From: Xylogone sp. PMI_703
Lineage: Eukaryota > Ascomycota > Leotiomycetes
Length of the DNA stretch: 64,000 nucleotides
Direction of reading: 5' to 3'
NCBI GenBank assembly: GCA_021399445.1
Contig: JAJTUQ010000006.1
Span: 1,054,001 to 1,118,000 of the forward strand
Part shown: positions 47,132 to 57,917 of the stretch, one piece after another
Layout: every line of letters starts with the position of its first letter
Numbering within the stretch: position 1 is the first letter of the stretch
Translations under genes and position numbers: made by a program
Notes under the pieces: model-generated
The model's input: only the letters and a program-made list of their open reading frames with translations
Told to the model about the DNA's origin: nothing
Databases searched by the model: none

Positions 47132-47727
47132 GGTCGTAGGCTGTTCGGCTTATCTGAGGCAAAGGTGTTCAGCGAAAGATCTCCTTTAGTATTGAGCAGC
47201 CGGCACAGCAGATGCACCATTGGAGGGCATATTGAGCTTCCTTTATATTGGCATTTAGTCGTTCTCCATGTCTTTAACTAAGCCAATCTCGCTCCACTGT
47301 CTGTCCCAGCTCCCAGCAAACTTTATTTCCCCGACCCTGGGGGATTGTCGCGGGGACGCGGGGTTCAGCATCAATAGCCAAACGGATGATGCATTGGACA
47401 GGTGAGTAGGGCATTTTCGCCGTTCAATCTAGACCCACCCGAGTAAGAATCAGTCACTTTTTGCGATGGTATCATTTGACTATCTGCCCCAGGTTCAAGT
47501 GTCTCACTGTGGTATTTTACCGAGTATGCTTCCGAGCTTTTTCCCTCCGAGCCCACATGTTCTCGGCACCAAATCTATGGCTAGCTAGTGTGTCGTTGAA
47601 GCTTGTGATTGTAAAAGAGAAGACACAATAAAGTATAATATAAAAGTGGCTCTAATCTTGATTTGAAGTGTTTGATCTGATAGAATGTTTACTTGATTTG
47701 TCCGCCATTTAACTATCTGGAGTTACA
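47132..47727. other. Shared divergent promoter of the transporter and hydrolase genes
   Basis: 596 bp between the two start codons, with no gene. It contains a tight group of CreA-type sites (listed separately) and an isolated CCCCAG (CTGGGG on the minus strand) at 47487-47492. Confidence 0.65.
47337..47363. promoter_or_regulatory. Cluster of CreA-type sites (SYGGRG)
   Basis: CTGGGG at 47337-47342 and GCGGGG at 47350-47355 and 47358-47363 all fit the SYGGRG consensus bound by the carbon-catabolite repressor CreA. CreA represses from closely spaced sites. They lie about 210-230 bp upstream of the transporter and 365-390 bp upstream of the hydrolase, consistent with glucose repression of both. 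Binding is inferred from the consensus only. Confidence 0.55.
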
Positions 47728-49028
47728 ATGACTCTTTCAACGGACGCTCCGGCCTTAGACCACTATGAAGGGAAAAAGGACTCTGTTACTCCAAGTACCC
47801 TAGAGCAAGAGACCATGGCAGCACCTCAGGCTTCCAATGATAGCTACATCCCCAATATCATCGAGGTTCCTGATGAAAACTATATCCAGGTATGTTACAT
47901 CTGAACTGCTACCAGAGATTCCAGCTCGTTGAAACCTTGAAAAGGAAATCGCCAAGCTGGGCCTACTAAATGCTCCCCTAATTGACCCTACCGATCATAT
48001 TGCTATGAGACAATGGCTCAAGGACGTATATGTGACCTTGCCAAAAGCACCCCAAGTAAAGCGAACCCGTCCACCAGTTCCCATCAATACCCGAGATATC
48101 CCAATCACATATGGAGCTGACAACCACTTCCGTATTCGTATATATGATCCTTCCGAAGATGGGGCATCCAGAGAAGAATTGCGTCCAGCACTGATCATGA
48201 TTCATGGGGGTGGATGGATTCATGGCTACCCGGAAGTTGACGAAGGTATGGTTTTGGTGGCAACTCTTGGAAAGCACAGAAACTTATGATCATAAAGATT
48301 TATCAGAATTCTTCGCATCAGAATTGAGAGCTGTGGTGGTTAGCGTGGACTACCGATTAGCCCCTGAGCACCCCTTCCCAGCAGCTCACAATGACTGCTT
48401 CGAAGCCTTGAATTGGATCTTCACCAACGCACAAGAGTATAGAATTAATACACAGCGAGTTGGAGTGTGGGGTTGCTCATCTGGAGGAAATTTGGCTGCC
48501 AGTCTAGCGCTGAGAGATTCCGCCGAGAATGAAACCACCCGTATCCGACATGTCTCCTTAGTAGTTCCCGTGACTTGTCAACCAACGTTATATCCACCAG
48601 TTCTTCAATCAGACAACGGTTCGATGAAGCGATTTCCATTCGGAGGGAATGTTGAACAATATACCACCGGTTTGATCAAACTCTGGGGTGAGTTATGATG
48701 ACCCTCCAGGCTGCAAAATGCTTATGATGTGACAAACACAGGAATGTACGCTGGGAGTAATTTTGCAGATCCATACGCTTCAGTACTCCTTGCGAAGCCG
48801 AAAATCAACCATTCACCAGTCCACATAACAGTATCAGGCTGCGATGCACTACGAGATGAGGGTATTGCGTATGCTCTTCATCTCCGCAATTCGGGAGTCG
48901 ATACTCAGTTGGAGATTATACCCGGGATTCCTCACGGAGTGAACGTCTCACCAACTTCACTAGCTGCAAGCCAGTTCTTTCGAAATCAGGCTCGGGCTCT
49001 TAATTGTGCTCTAAACTCGGACTTCTAG
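47728..49028 (+). CDS. Alpha/beta-hydrolase, hormone-sensitive lipase family
   Basis: Exons 47728-47889, 47945-48245, 48298-48687 and 48742-49028 give 379 residues. The oxyanion-hole motif is HGGGW at residues 141-145, and SVDYRLAPEHPFPAAHNDC follows, as in the HSL (alpha/beta-hydrolase 3) group. The nucleophile is S215 in GCSSG; the catalytic Asp is D319 in SGCDALRDE and the His is H349 in IPHGV. No signal peptide is seen, so the enzyme is probably cytosolic and acts on a carboxyl ester or lactone that enters the cell. The family does not specify the substrate. It is transcribed away from the sugar transporter and toward the Zn2Cys6 regulator, which ends 152 bp downstream. Confidence 0.9.
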
Positions 49029-49180
49029 GATTCTGCAGGTGTACATGTTGATGTGAATCTCTTGAAATTTCTTTCTTTCTGTATGTACCAATGCATGTAT
49101 GTATGTGTGCGTAGATCTGTCGCGATTCAGCCAAGAACCCGGATATGATCAGTCAAATATAGAGATAACAAATGCACTAC

Positions 49181-51049
49181 CTATACCAAGCTCTCCTCAT
49201 TGGTATAATCAATCTGCCCTGAACTATTCATGTCTATCAATGGACGTGGAATGTCGCCAATGCAGATCTCCGTGATGCTCAGCTGCGGCGCAAAGTATTT
49301 CTCGTAATCTGTCTCTGATACAGTCTGAATAAGATTTCGAATCAGATGCGTGCAAGACTTCATGCTCCCTAACCTTGCCGAAATATTGAGGACAAGATCG
49401 GTTAAAGCCACGAGTTTTCCAAGGCCCACAATTCTCAAATATCCAGGTTGTAAGGTCTTGCTCCAAGTCAAGGTTGTCATGGCTATCATCTCCAGAGTGC
49501 CATTGATAGCTCCTTCTGGGGAGGCTAGAACTGATCGACGTGATATGTCATTCCACCATAACTCAGCTAATTTCCATTGACGAGTGATAGCAACATCCGC
49601 TGTCTGAGTAGCGCAACGCGGGTTCTGAGAGGTGGCGGAACTATTGAATGCTCGTGAGACCGAATGTAACAGTTTGTCATCAACAGTAATTTTGGCAACC
49701 TCGGAGACATCCTTTGCAAGATGAAGGTGCGTCATGAGAAGTAGAAGATCTACAGCTTGCCTATCAAGGCTCCCCATTTGCACGATATCATCTATATCAA
49801 GGTATAGATGGTCCCAGAGCAGTGATTCAGCAGAACTTGGAAGCGCTGATGGCTGACGCGAGATTAATCTCTTTCTTCCTGACCCATAAATGGAAACGGT
49901 TGCTGATTCTGTAATGTATAATACACATTCTAAGCGTTGTTGACGTATGGCTTCGACGGGATCGGAGAGCTCGGGGATGAGATCAAAGAGCCCGATAGCC
50001 TCCGTGAGGTAGCAGAAAGCCCGGTTATGGCGACTAGAAACATTATATGCAATGAACAAGAATAATGATACTATTACAGCATCAAGCGAGGGGCTTTCTG
50101 AAAAATGAGGATGGGTTGAATCTGCCCGAAGGATCTCCACCGAGTTGAGGAGGAAATTCATTGTGGATTGGTCATGCTGTGGGGACTGGCGGACCTTGTA
50201 GGCTTCATTCAGCACTGCTATAGATAAAAGCAAGCAATGAAATTCCCAGTTGGATAGGTATTCATCTCTTTCCAATCGTGACATTATGTCGTGGGGCTGA
50301 ACAACCGGGTATGCTACATATGAACGGTCCAAAAACAGAGTGACGGCGTCAACCAATTTTTCTTTTGGTAGGGGACCATTATCATAGCATCCGGAATAAA
50401 GCTGTATCTGGTGCTCGTTTGATGTTATAATACCGCTCGTTGAGTTTGTATTAAAGACCGTCGAAGCTGCAATATCATAATCAAGATTTGGAGCTAGATC
50501 CTGGAAATTGTTTGTCATGAATGGAGACGCGTGATGATACTCCCGTAGTATCGAGTTGGAGGTCATGGGGGCCTCATTTTGAGAGAGATTGGAATTGAAT
50601 AGAGAGCTGCCAGCCGTCAAACTCAAAGATAGAGACTCATTCACTTCATTGTTTGGTGACGGCCTCGTGGTCGGCCTATCAAGAGGGCTTTCTACTCCTC
50701 TCTCGGACACCGCCTCCGGACTGGGATTTTGCTGCTCCAGTCGAAGAGCGTGAAGTCGTCTTGAGAACTATTAGTCACGGAAATCTGGGGCACAGGGAAG
50801 AAATTTTGCTTACTTTCCTGTTTTCGGTCCTCTCTTGCGATGCTCATCATTAAAAGTGCAGTGAAGATTGGTTTGAATACAGCGCTCACACTCAACAGCT
50901 GAAGCTTTGGTTTGAGCATGTGTATTTAGACTAAGGGAACACTGCTAAATGCTAAGTACCGAATTATCCACGTTTCTCATGGGGACAACTACCCTCAACT
51001 TTCGTCGACGGCAGGCATCACATGCCTTGCCCGACGTGCTTCGAGCCAT
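49181..51049 (-). CDS. Zn2Cys6 transcription factor with AlcR-like extended zinc cluster
   Basis: Minus-strand exons 51049-50993, 50941-50814 and 50759-49181 give 587 residues. The zinc cluster is built across the first intron: ACDACRRRKLR ends exon 1, and exon 2 opens with the third cysteine. A 16-residue loop separates it from CERCIQTNLHC, giving C-x2-C-x6-C-x16-C-x2-C-x6-C. A basic RKRGPKTGK linker and a coiled segment (RLHALRLEQQ) follow. The rest has the helical character of a fungal-specific regulatory domain (for example FHCLLLSIAVLNEAYK and AFCYLTEAIGLFDLIPELSD), usual for this class. It is probably nuclear and pathway-specific. Its position beside a permease and a hydrolase suggests it controls them, which is inference. 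Confidence 0.85.
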
Positions 51050-52018
51050 CCTTTAATTTTATGTGAGATGGAGGTCTAGGAAGGGGTCCATGTGTGCGAC
51101 GCTAAGTGCTTTTTTGATTTATTATGGAGGTCCATAAATTCGATTCGATTTAACAGACCGCATGAATGGGGCTCATGGTGCCTATATAGTGCTTCATCGG
51201 AGCATTAGTTCTAAAGGGAGGTGTCAATGAGGCCGGAAAGTATAGGCAGTCCTTTGGTCCGAGCTTGTTCGAGCTTACTTATGGTAGTATGGTTTCTAAA
51301 ATTCACCACGTGCGGGGAAGCCGAGGCAGCGCATTACTGTAACTTGGTTTAAAATGGTGAATTTAAATATGAGGGAATGTGATGATATATTACTTGGCAC
51401 GATATTTGGAGAGCAGTCCGGTCGTAGGGGAATAGTAATATTGAGGCGTAGAGAATCGTTTATTCTATGTATGTTTGGGATTACATGTATATTGAGATGG
51501 TCCTCCAGTCAAACCAATCATCTCAACCAATAGCTACGCTTCTTTCTCTTTACCCCAAAGATATCCACCTATTGGTATTTCACTCCGTACTCACTCGGAA
51601 ATGTTACAGATTCCAATATAACCGATAGCTGACAGCGCAATTATTCAACAAGTGCGCATAGGAACTCTTCAGTACTCCACGCCTAAACTGCGGGTGGAAT
51701 TGGTCACATCTCGAAGTATAAGTGCCAACAGTGGACTTTGATGTTCCACTTTAGTACTACAGGGCCGGCCTCCATAAGAGTCAAGAGAAGCTAGGCTTTT
51801 TCGGCGCAGTTGAGGGTATTCTTGAAGAATCGTTCTCGCAACTGGAAAGAATCGAGACAGCCAATGCACATTATGAAGTAGTCAGCGATCAGGCAGCGGC
51901 CTTCGTATACCATGTTAATTGTAGGTGCATTTGATTCTATCCAGCCTTTTGTAACGCAAGACGCAGGGCATATCTCCAAACAGATCAAGATTTATCGTGA
52001 CGGTTCAGAGGGTGCCTA
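51050..52018. other. Intergenic region, AT-rich, with possible gene relic
   Basis: No intact gene. Two overlapping minus-strand frames at 51669-51869 and 51791-51988 have protein-like composition and could be a frameshifted relic, but I cannot tie them to a family. Confidence 0.4.
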
Positions 52019-52819
52019 TTAGTAGTCTCTCATCTCAACCTCTCCGTAACTTGAATAGTCCAAGAAATCCGCATCGCCGAAGTCGATAAGATTGTTTTGT
52101 GGAGCGAGCCCAGTTCGGGCGGCCTGGCCTTTCCTTTTTCTAGGTACTGCAATGACCCTATCCTGGAAGTCTGTGGAAACTGGGATTGTATCCTCATCAA
52201 TAAAGTTATCATCGCTATCTCCATCTTCTTCGGAGTAACTCCTCTTATTGGTAACATGAGTAGCCATACTATCAACACTCATAGTGCTAATGGTGCTGCC
52301 TTGACTGCTCAGAAAGGGCACGTGGTCCATATCATCTGTACTGATCTCATCCTCTCCCCGGACGGCGGGTTCGTAGATGCCCCATTGCTGTTGTGATAAG
52401 CCGCCGACTTTCAGGATTCCACAGAATGGAGTCAGTTCCCTTGCTTCAGATCTCTGAGACTTATTACGGCCAGAAGAGATTGGGGGCTGACCAGGCGCTA
52501 TTGTTGAAGGGAGGATGTTCGGCACCTGGGGAGCCACAGGTGTCGAATCGGTGAATATGCTGTATGAGCTATATGCAGAACCGGTCTTGTAACCTTCAGG
52601 TACTGATTTCCGCACACGCATTCCAACGCTGAGGAGGTTTGACTGAACCGTTGCGGGAAGCTCAGGGAAGGATGCTGGAGAAGCATGCTGGGAAGGTGGA
52701 GCCGTGGTCGATTTAGCTTGTGGAGTAGCTGAGAAGTATGAGGTTATGGAGGACTGCGAGCCTGCATAGGGACGCTTGGATGCCCGGATCGATGCCATTG
52801 GATAGACGTTTACGTCCAA
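52019..52819 (-). CDS. Spd1/Dif1-like ribonucleotide reductase inhibitor
   Basis: A single exon of 266 residues from the ATG at 52819; a second ATG at 52798 is an alternative start. Near the N-terminus RPYAGSQSSITSYFS matches the conserved block of fungal damage-regulated import facilitators and Spd1. It is followed by LLSVGMRVRKSVPEGYKTGS, the Sml1/Dif1-type segment that contacts ribonucleotide reductase, and ELTPFCGILKVGG. The C-terminal half is acidic (EEDGDSDDNFIDED) with a PRKRKGQ nuclear-localisation-like patch. Family knowledge: these small proteins restrain dNTP synthesis by binding RNR or relocating its small subunit, and are destroyed in S phase or after DNA damage. The function is inferred from these motifs. 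Confidence 0.8.
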   Translation of the reverse strand: MDVNVYPMASIRASKRPYAGSQSSITSYFSATPQAKSTTAPPSQHASPASFPELPATVQSNLLSVGMRVRKSVPEGYKTGSAYSSYSIFTDSTPVAPQVPNILPSTIAPGQPPISSGRNKSQRSEARELTPFCGILKVGGLSQQQWGIYEPAVRGEDEISTDDMDHVPFLSSQGSTISTMSVDSMATHVTNKRSYSEEDGDSDDNFIDEDTIPVSTDFQDRVIAVPRKRKGQAARTGLAPQNNLIDFGDADFLDYSSYGEVEMRDY

Positions 52820-52830
52820 GTGTTCTGTCA

Positions 52831-52884
52831 GATGAATGTGGATGTGGATAGGGATATGGATGTGAATGCGGATGCGGATGCGGA
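52831..52884. repeat. Hexamer repeat GGATGY/GGATRT in the leader
   Basis: A run of GGATGT, GGATAG, GGATAT and GGATGC hexamers directly upstream of the start at 52819. On the transcribed strand it reads as CATCCR units, so the leader has an imperfect CATCC-repeat structure. Confidence 0.75.
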
Positions 52885-55582
52885 AGGAGTAATAAGTGGA
52901 ATTATGCAGCTGCAGCTAGAGTCCCATCCAGCACCGTAGACCTTCAGCTCCAGCACGAGACGGCGGGGAGAAAAGGGGAAGGGGATCAGTTGCTGCAGCC
53001 AATTCGGTGTGGGGATAATTAAGTGTTCTCGATGCTGGACGACACGAGAGTGTCGCGGAGCAACGCGACTGGCCAATCAGCTAAGCGTATTACAATTGGA
53101 GTCGTCTGAGCGTTGTTCAAAGCTTGGGAAGGCTGGAGTCGCGTTGTCCACGTGATACCAGTATGAATTCAATACATGGCATGATGCAAATTATCCTGAG
53201 CATGGATACTGGGGATGGAGCGACTCCTGTAAAAAGTTGCTAGCAAGCTGTCCAACAATACAGTACTTACTGCATCTTGAATAAGTCACGTGAAAAAGGC
53301 AAACTTACCGTATTGGTTTGTTGTACTCTTGTACTTGTACATATCACGTGACAATCGCCTCAATGGAGCATGTATCACAAGAGAAGAATTAGGCTTGCAC
53401 ACAATAGCAGCGTCTTACTATCCAGCAGTTTAATGTTGAAATATGGCGTAATAACTGGGAGAGCTTGCATGAGTAAAATTTTCAAGAGGTGGCGCTCCTA
53501 CAGTACTGTACTGGCATCTGACATCCTCGGGCGCGCTCCAGAGGAAACTCCAAAGACCAAGACAAAACTCGCCATCTCATCCTAGTCATTACGTATTGGC
53601 AATTCCAATATAGTTACTCGACATCCGGTCCAGCGACGTCATGGTGGCCTGGATTCTGCAGAAGGAAGCGGCAGAGCAAAGAAAGAAGGGAAAAAGGACC
53701 TTTGTCAAGAGTTGGATGGGCCTAAAGAGCTTGCATAGGGCTTATCGATTACCGGTCGCTTTCTCCACAGCGCGGCGAGCCGATCCAACAAGAGTGGCCA
53801 CGAACAACTGGGGAGCGGGAAGAGTCTTGGGAGAGCGAAAATTTTGCAGAACGAGTGGTTGTTATTCACACACGAGCTATGTGGGCAGACTGTGTATGTG
53901 CTGGTTCCATAGAGGTGTACCTTGTACCAGGACTCGCAGGAGTATTGTGGCGGGAGGGTCTGTCCATGTTGAAAGCGAGAAGGATTTTGTTACCACAGGC
54001 GTTGAGCAAGTGGCTGGGCACCCGGCCGGAGGTACCAGCGGCAGCCAGAGTGCGAGAACTTTTCTTGCTGCTGGGCGAGCTGGGGCTGCAGATGGGCATG
54101 GAAGGAAATGGAGGGCAATCTGCCAAAGGAGCCAGGCTTTACCGTAATATGCAGGCACCGCGACGCCTAGCCAATCAGGCTTGTCCACCCTTCAGGGCCT
54201 GGGTTGCATTGGACAAGTAGTCAGGCACGTCGTCCCTAGCTAGAGACCCGATAGGGCTTAGCACCGCTGATGCCCTGGCAAGTGCCTGAGTAATTTTAAA
54301 TTGCGGCATTCGTTCGCGCTGTTCCCGGTTATGCGACAGCGCCAAACATCCTCAGCGACCACCACCACGGCCGTTCTCCTTCCCAGCAATTACAATGTAA
54401 TTGCCATCGAGTAAAAGTGCTTGTAGTACTGTCTCACGATTGTGGTACTGTGGTCGTCGCCTATCAGCCTGAAACTTGGGGGCGGACAAAGAGGCCGGCG
54501 CCAGAGAGAGAGAAGAGCTAGTGAGAAGAGCTCTGGATCAAGAAGCACCGAGATCGTTGACGAGCTATGGTACCAGTGCTCGCAGTGCAGTGCAGTACTG
54601 TGGTGCTGTGGAAATGCGGTATATGGAGGCATCGTATTTGTTGAAGATCTCTGGGCCCTAGTGCTGATGAGATGAGTTGGATTCCATCCATACCACAATA
54701 TACGATGCCAGTAAGATTGCAACACAGCAACTGGATGGTGCTGGACGGTGTGTACTTGTACATGCCGCGCAGTACTGTAACACTACCGGTACAGCAAAGT
54801 ACCACCCGAATCGTGCCAAATTGCTGGTGAGCAAGATTGTGCTGGCTGTGGTGTGGTGTTGTCACCGTGAGAAAGAAAAAAGCCCTCTTGGTGCTTGATC
54901 TCTCCTCCCATCATTTCGCCTCGCCGGCGCCACCTGGTGGTCTTTGGTCATGTACCGTGCAAGTACTCTCCGTAGGATGAGAGATCCGGAACCTTGCTCC
55001 TGCTCTTGGGCCCTTCTTTGTGCTTCTCTCCATGCCCCCTTCGGTCCGGCGTCCATCCTACAATGCCCGGGCAAGCAACCAATCTTCAATGACCTGGGCT
55101 TCGGCGCGCTGCGCTAAGACCCCCTGGACCCCTGCTCCCTTAACAAGAGTGCCAGGCGAACGTCGCAGCCAATATCCTTTCCAGACCCGCCCCGTCTCGA
55201 TTTGTTGTCGTGAAGAGTCCCCCAACCCCAGTCAACCCGTTCCTTTTTATCCTCCCCAATCCCTCTTCCTCTTGATTCTTCTTCTCCTCTCTCTTCCCTA
55301 CCCAGACACTCTCTATCACCGACTTCGTTGGCAAAGTCTACCGTCCTGCTCCCCTGCAAGCTTTTGAGAGTTTAGACATTCTTCAATCCATCCTTGATCG
55401 AATATAACGCGTTGTTATATTCTCAACACTCCTTCATCCGATCACTGCATATCAGAGTCCCTCGGACCACCCATCGCGACAACCGCTTTCATTGATATCC
55501 ATTTCGCATCGATCCGTTCGCGCGATAACAACACAAACCCATCAGACCTTTTTGATCTAGAAAAGTCACCACCTCATCCACA
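52885..55582. other. Intergenic region between the RNR-inhibitor and small GPI-protein genes
   Basis: No convincing gene in 2.7 kb. Frames at 53641-54220 in three phases contradict each other and lack domains. GTAC palindromes occur at 53509-53522, 54593-54600 and 54770-54793. A pyrimidine-rich tract at about 55225-55305 probably belongs to the leader of the downstream gene. Confidence 0.5.
53149..53350. promoter_or_regulatory. Three CACGTGA E-box sites
   Basis: CACGTGA occurs at 53149-53155, 53287-53293 and 53345-53351, about 330-530 bp upstream of the RNR-inhibitor start. The latter two are preceded by T, giving the perfect palindrome TCACGTGA. CACGTG is bound by bHLH proteins such as Cbf1 and SREBP-type factors; which one acts here is unknown. 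Confidence 0.5.
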
Positions 55583-55930
55583 ATGCATTTCTCCAAGATC
55601 ACCACTGCCCTGCTCCTCCCACTTCTCGCGGTGGCACAATCCAGCGCCGAGCCAACTACCACGCTGACTTCCACGGCAACCTTGACTCGCACCGTTACTC
55701 TCTCTCAGGTTGTCGCAACAGCCATCTCAACCATCTCCAACAGCACTACATCTGCCGCACCCTCCGTTGGTACCATCAGCGCAATTCCGTCCACCACTGG
55801 AGTCTGGTCGGGCAGCGCAACCCCAACACAAGCCGTCCCCAGCCACTTCCCAAATGCCGCAAGCTCTGTACACGGCACCAGCCTTGGTGCTGCCGCAGTG
55901 GTCGCGCTCGTTGCTGCTGCTCTTTTGTAA
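55583..55930 (+). CDS. Small GPI-anchored Ser/Thr-rich protein
   Basis: A single exon of 115 residues. A signal peptide covers about residues 1-20 (ITTALLLPLLAVAQSSA). The mature part is nearly all Thr, Ser, Ala and Val (TSTATLTRTVTLSQVV). The C-terminus has a small-residue site (AASSVHGTS) then a hydrophobic tail GAAAVVALVAAALL, a GPI attachment signal. It contains no cysteine, so it is neither a CFEM protein nor a hydrophobin. It is probably a wall mannoprotein of unknown role. The long CT-rich leader suggests it is well expressed, which is inference. Confidence 0.85.
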   Translation: MHFSKITTALLLPLLAVAQSSAEPTTTLTSTATLTRTVTLSQVVATAISTISNSTTSAAPSVGTISAIPSTTGVWSGSATPTQAVPSHFPNAASSVHGTSLGAAAVVALVAAALL

Positions 55931-57064
55931 GGGAGGGCCTGCCGTATCCAATATACGGATGCGCAGTCCTTCGTCTTGCTCTCTCACTGCCGGTTTGGAC
56001 CCCGCAAAAGACAAGGACTACGAGTGCAAGCTTTCCACGGGGACACTGCACTCCACTCCTCGACACCTCGCAGCTTCTTGAACATAGTACTTTTTTTGCC
56101 TTCGCTTCGTGGCTGCTTATCCCTTCTTGATACCCAGCTTTTTTTATAGCTCGATGAATTGAAAGACTTCGCTTCTTGATTTATTTTCGATACCTTTTAT
56201 ATGACCGCTTTTTAACCACCTTCCGACGACGATCGAATGAATGAACGATACCTTTTGCGCAGCTGGAGCTTGTTTTCTGATCACCACCAACGATCATAAT
56301 TTTTAGCCATTTATCCTTTATTCGCATCGATTCTTCGTTTCGTCATACCTCCTAATCCCTCCTTTTACGTTTTCGGCGAGGGAAGAGGATGCTTCAGTTC
56401 AAGAACACGTGTGATGCCCTGGTGTCGGCGTTCCCTTTTTGTGATATCGCCGCTGATCGGTTTTGAGATGTCAAAGGATGATGGCTTGGTTTTTTGCAAT
56501 TACTTTGTTTGTGGAGAGGTTTGGTGGTTGCTGCTGGAGATTAAGAGACATTGGGACTTTTAGAAGTTAGCCATGGTGCAAACCAGTACCACTTGTCAAT
56601 TTTAAGGCGTTCAAAATCCCATAAACCTATGATTTCCCTTTTCTGTACTTGACTGTGACACAACGTAATTGGTGCCTTCTGTAACTTGCCAGCAAGCAAA
56701 ACCTACCTCTTGACATGGAAACATAAACAGGCCTTTTATTCCAGCTTGGATATCGAGTTATTAATTCGCACTGGCATGCGATATCAGAAAATACCACCTG
56801 GTACCAACAAGTGATCTTCCAGACTCGTGAAAGCAACCACGTAAAGTGCCCACGCGAACACTTGCGACAGAAGCAATTACAGCCTACCCATGGGTTCAAT
56901 CAGGGGAAATTATACGGGATCCTGAGTAAGGGTCTGATTTGACTAGAGTTTAACCGCATATACATGGGCGAGGTAGAAAAGTAAAGAAACAGAAGAGAAA
57001 CAAAAGAGAATAGGCCATCATACGTATAACAATGCTTGATTTTGTCCTACAGAAGTCCGACTAT
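55931..57064. other. Convergent intergenic region
   Basis: 3' flank of the small GPI-protein gene (T-rich 56080-56350, probably 3' UTR) and of the thioredoxin gene. No gene seen. Confidence 0.5.
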
Positions 57065-57917
57065 TCAAGATATATCGGCCATGGTTCCCATCCTCCTGGT
57101 CTGCGGCGCCCCTCCAATCTTTCGCCCCGGGCCTGAAACCTTTCCGTTGCTGATTGGTTTATTGTTGACATTAAACTGTGATTTCTGAGCCGCTGCATAT
57201 GGATCAAACTATTGTCGCATCGTCAGTAAATTCATCAACATGGTCCAGCCCACATATTCATGGGAGGCTATGCAATGAAGCACTCAGATGAATAAACTCA
57301 CGGAAAGCAGAGACACTATATAAAGTCCAAGGAATGTGATAATAGTGCCCATGAGGCCGTCCGTACTCAATTTCCAAGGTTGCGATGCGGATTGACTTGA
57401 AACCGGTGTTCCACCTAAAGTGCGACCTGCTGAACTATACACGGATGTCGCGGGTCCAGCACTCTTGACAGCAGATTCAATCGCATCAGTCAGTTTTCTA
57501 GCGTCTGCGCCTCGGATAGTCTCGATAACAGATCCAGATCGAAAGATCATGAATGTAGGCATCCTAGACTGGTCAGATGTACACTTCCCCGAACAGAACG
57601 GACAGGCGCCGCGAGGAGAGGACATACGCTGTGACTCCATACTGCTGTGCAATCTCGCGCTGATTATCAACATTCACCTTTGTAAAGGTCACCCGTTTCG
57701 GTTTGGAATGTTTGGTGGACAGCGATTCATACGTCGGTGCAATAGCTCGACATGGTCCACACCAATCCGCATAGACTGGAGATCTGTCAGCTACTGATAA
57801 GGAGAGCGGAGACACGGGCGCTTAAGAGGTGGGCATACAGTCTGTTACCACGATCGTGGAGGAGCTTAGTAAAGTCCGGAATTCGGAAGCGGATTCTATA
57901 TGAACTGTGGGAGACAT
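57065..57917 (-). CDS. Membrane-anchored thioredoxin
   Basis: Four exons on the minus strand, 57917-57839, 57775-57628, 57563-57302 and 57208-57065, give 210 residues. The thioredoxin fold is complete: DFYADWCGPCRAIAP with C32 and C35, KVNVDNQREIAQQYGV, the cis-proline in TAMPTFMIF, and an IRGADARKL helix. After a Ser/Gly linker there is a hydrophobic segment at about residues 146-162 (LMGTIITFLGLYIVSLL), then a tail beginning FDPYAAAQKSQFNVNNKP. The membrane segment at the C-terminal side makes this a tail-anchored-like protein with the thioredoxin domain in the cytosol, unlike soluble TrxA. Fungal proteins with this layout are common, but their membrane and redox targets are not known to me. 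Confidence 0.85.

Noticed and set aside
51669..51988. Two overlapping minus-strand frames that could be one frameshifted protein
   Set aside because: Protein-like composition but no family I can name, short length, and AT-rich surroundings. It may be a relic; a six-frame search would be decisive, with a significant hit spanning both frames as support.
53641..54220. Frames of up to 168 codons on both strands
   Set aside because: Several phases are open at once without a signal peptide, domain or start context, as expected for GC-rich non-coding DNA.
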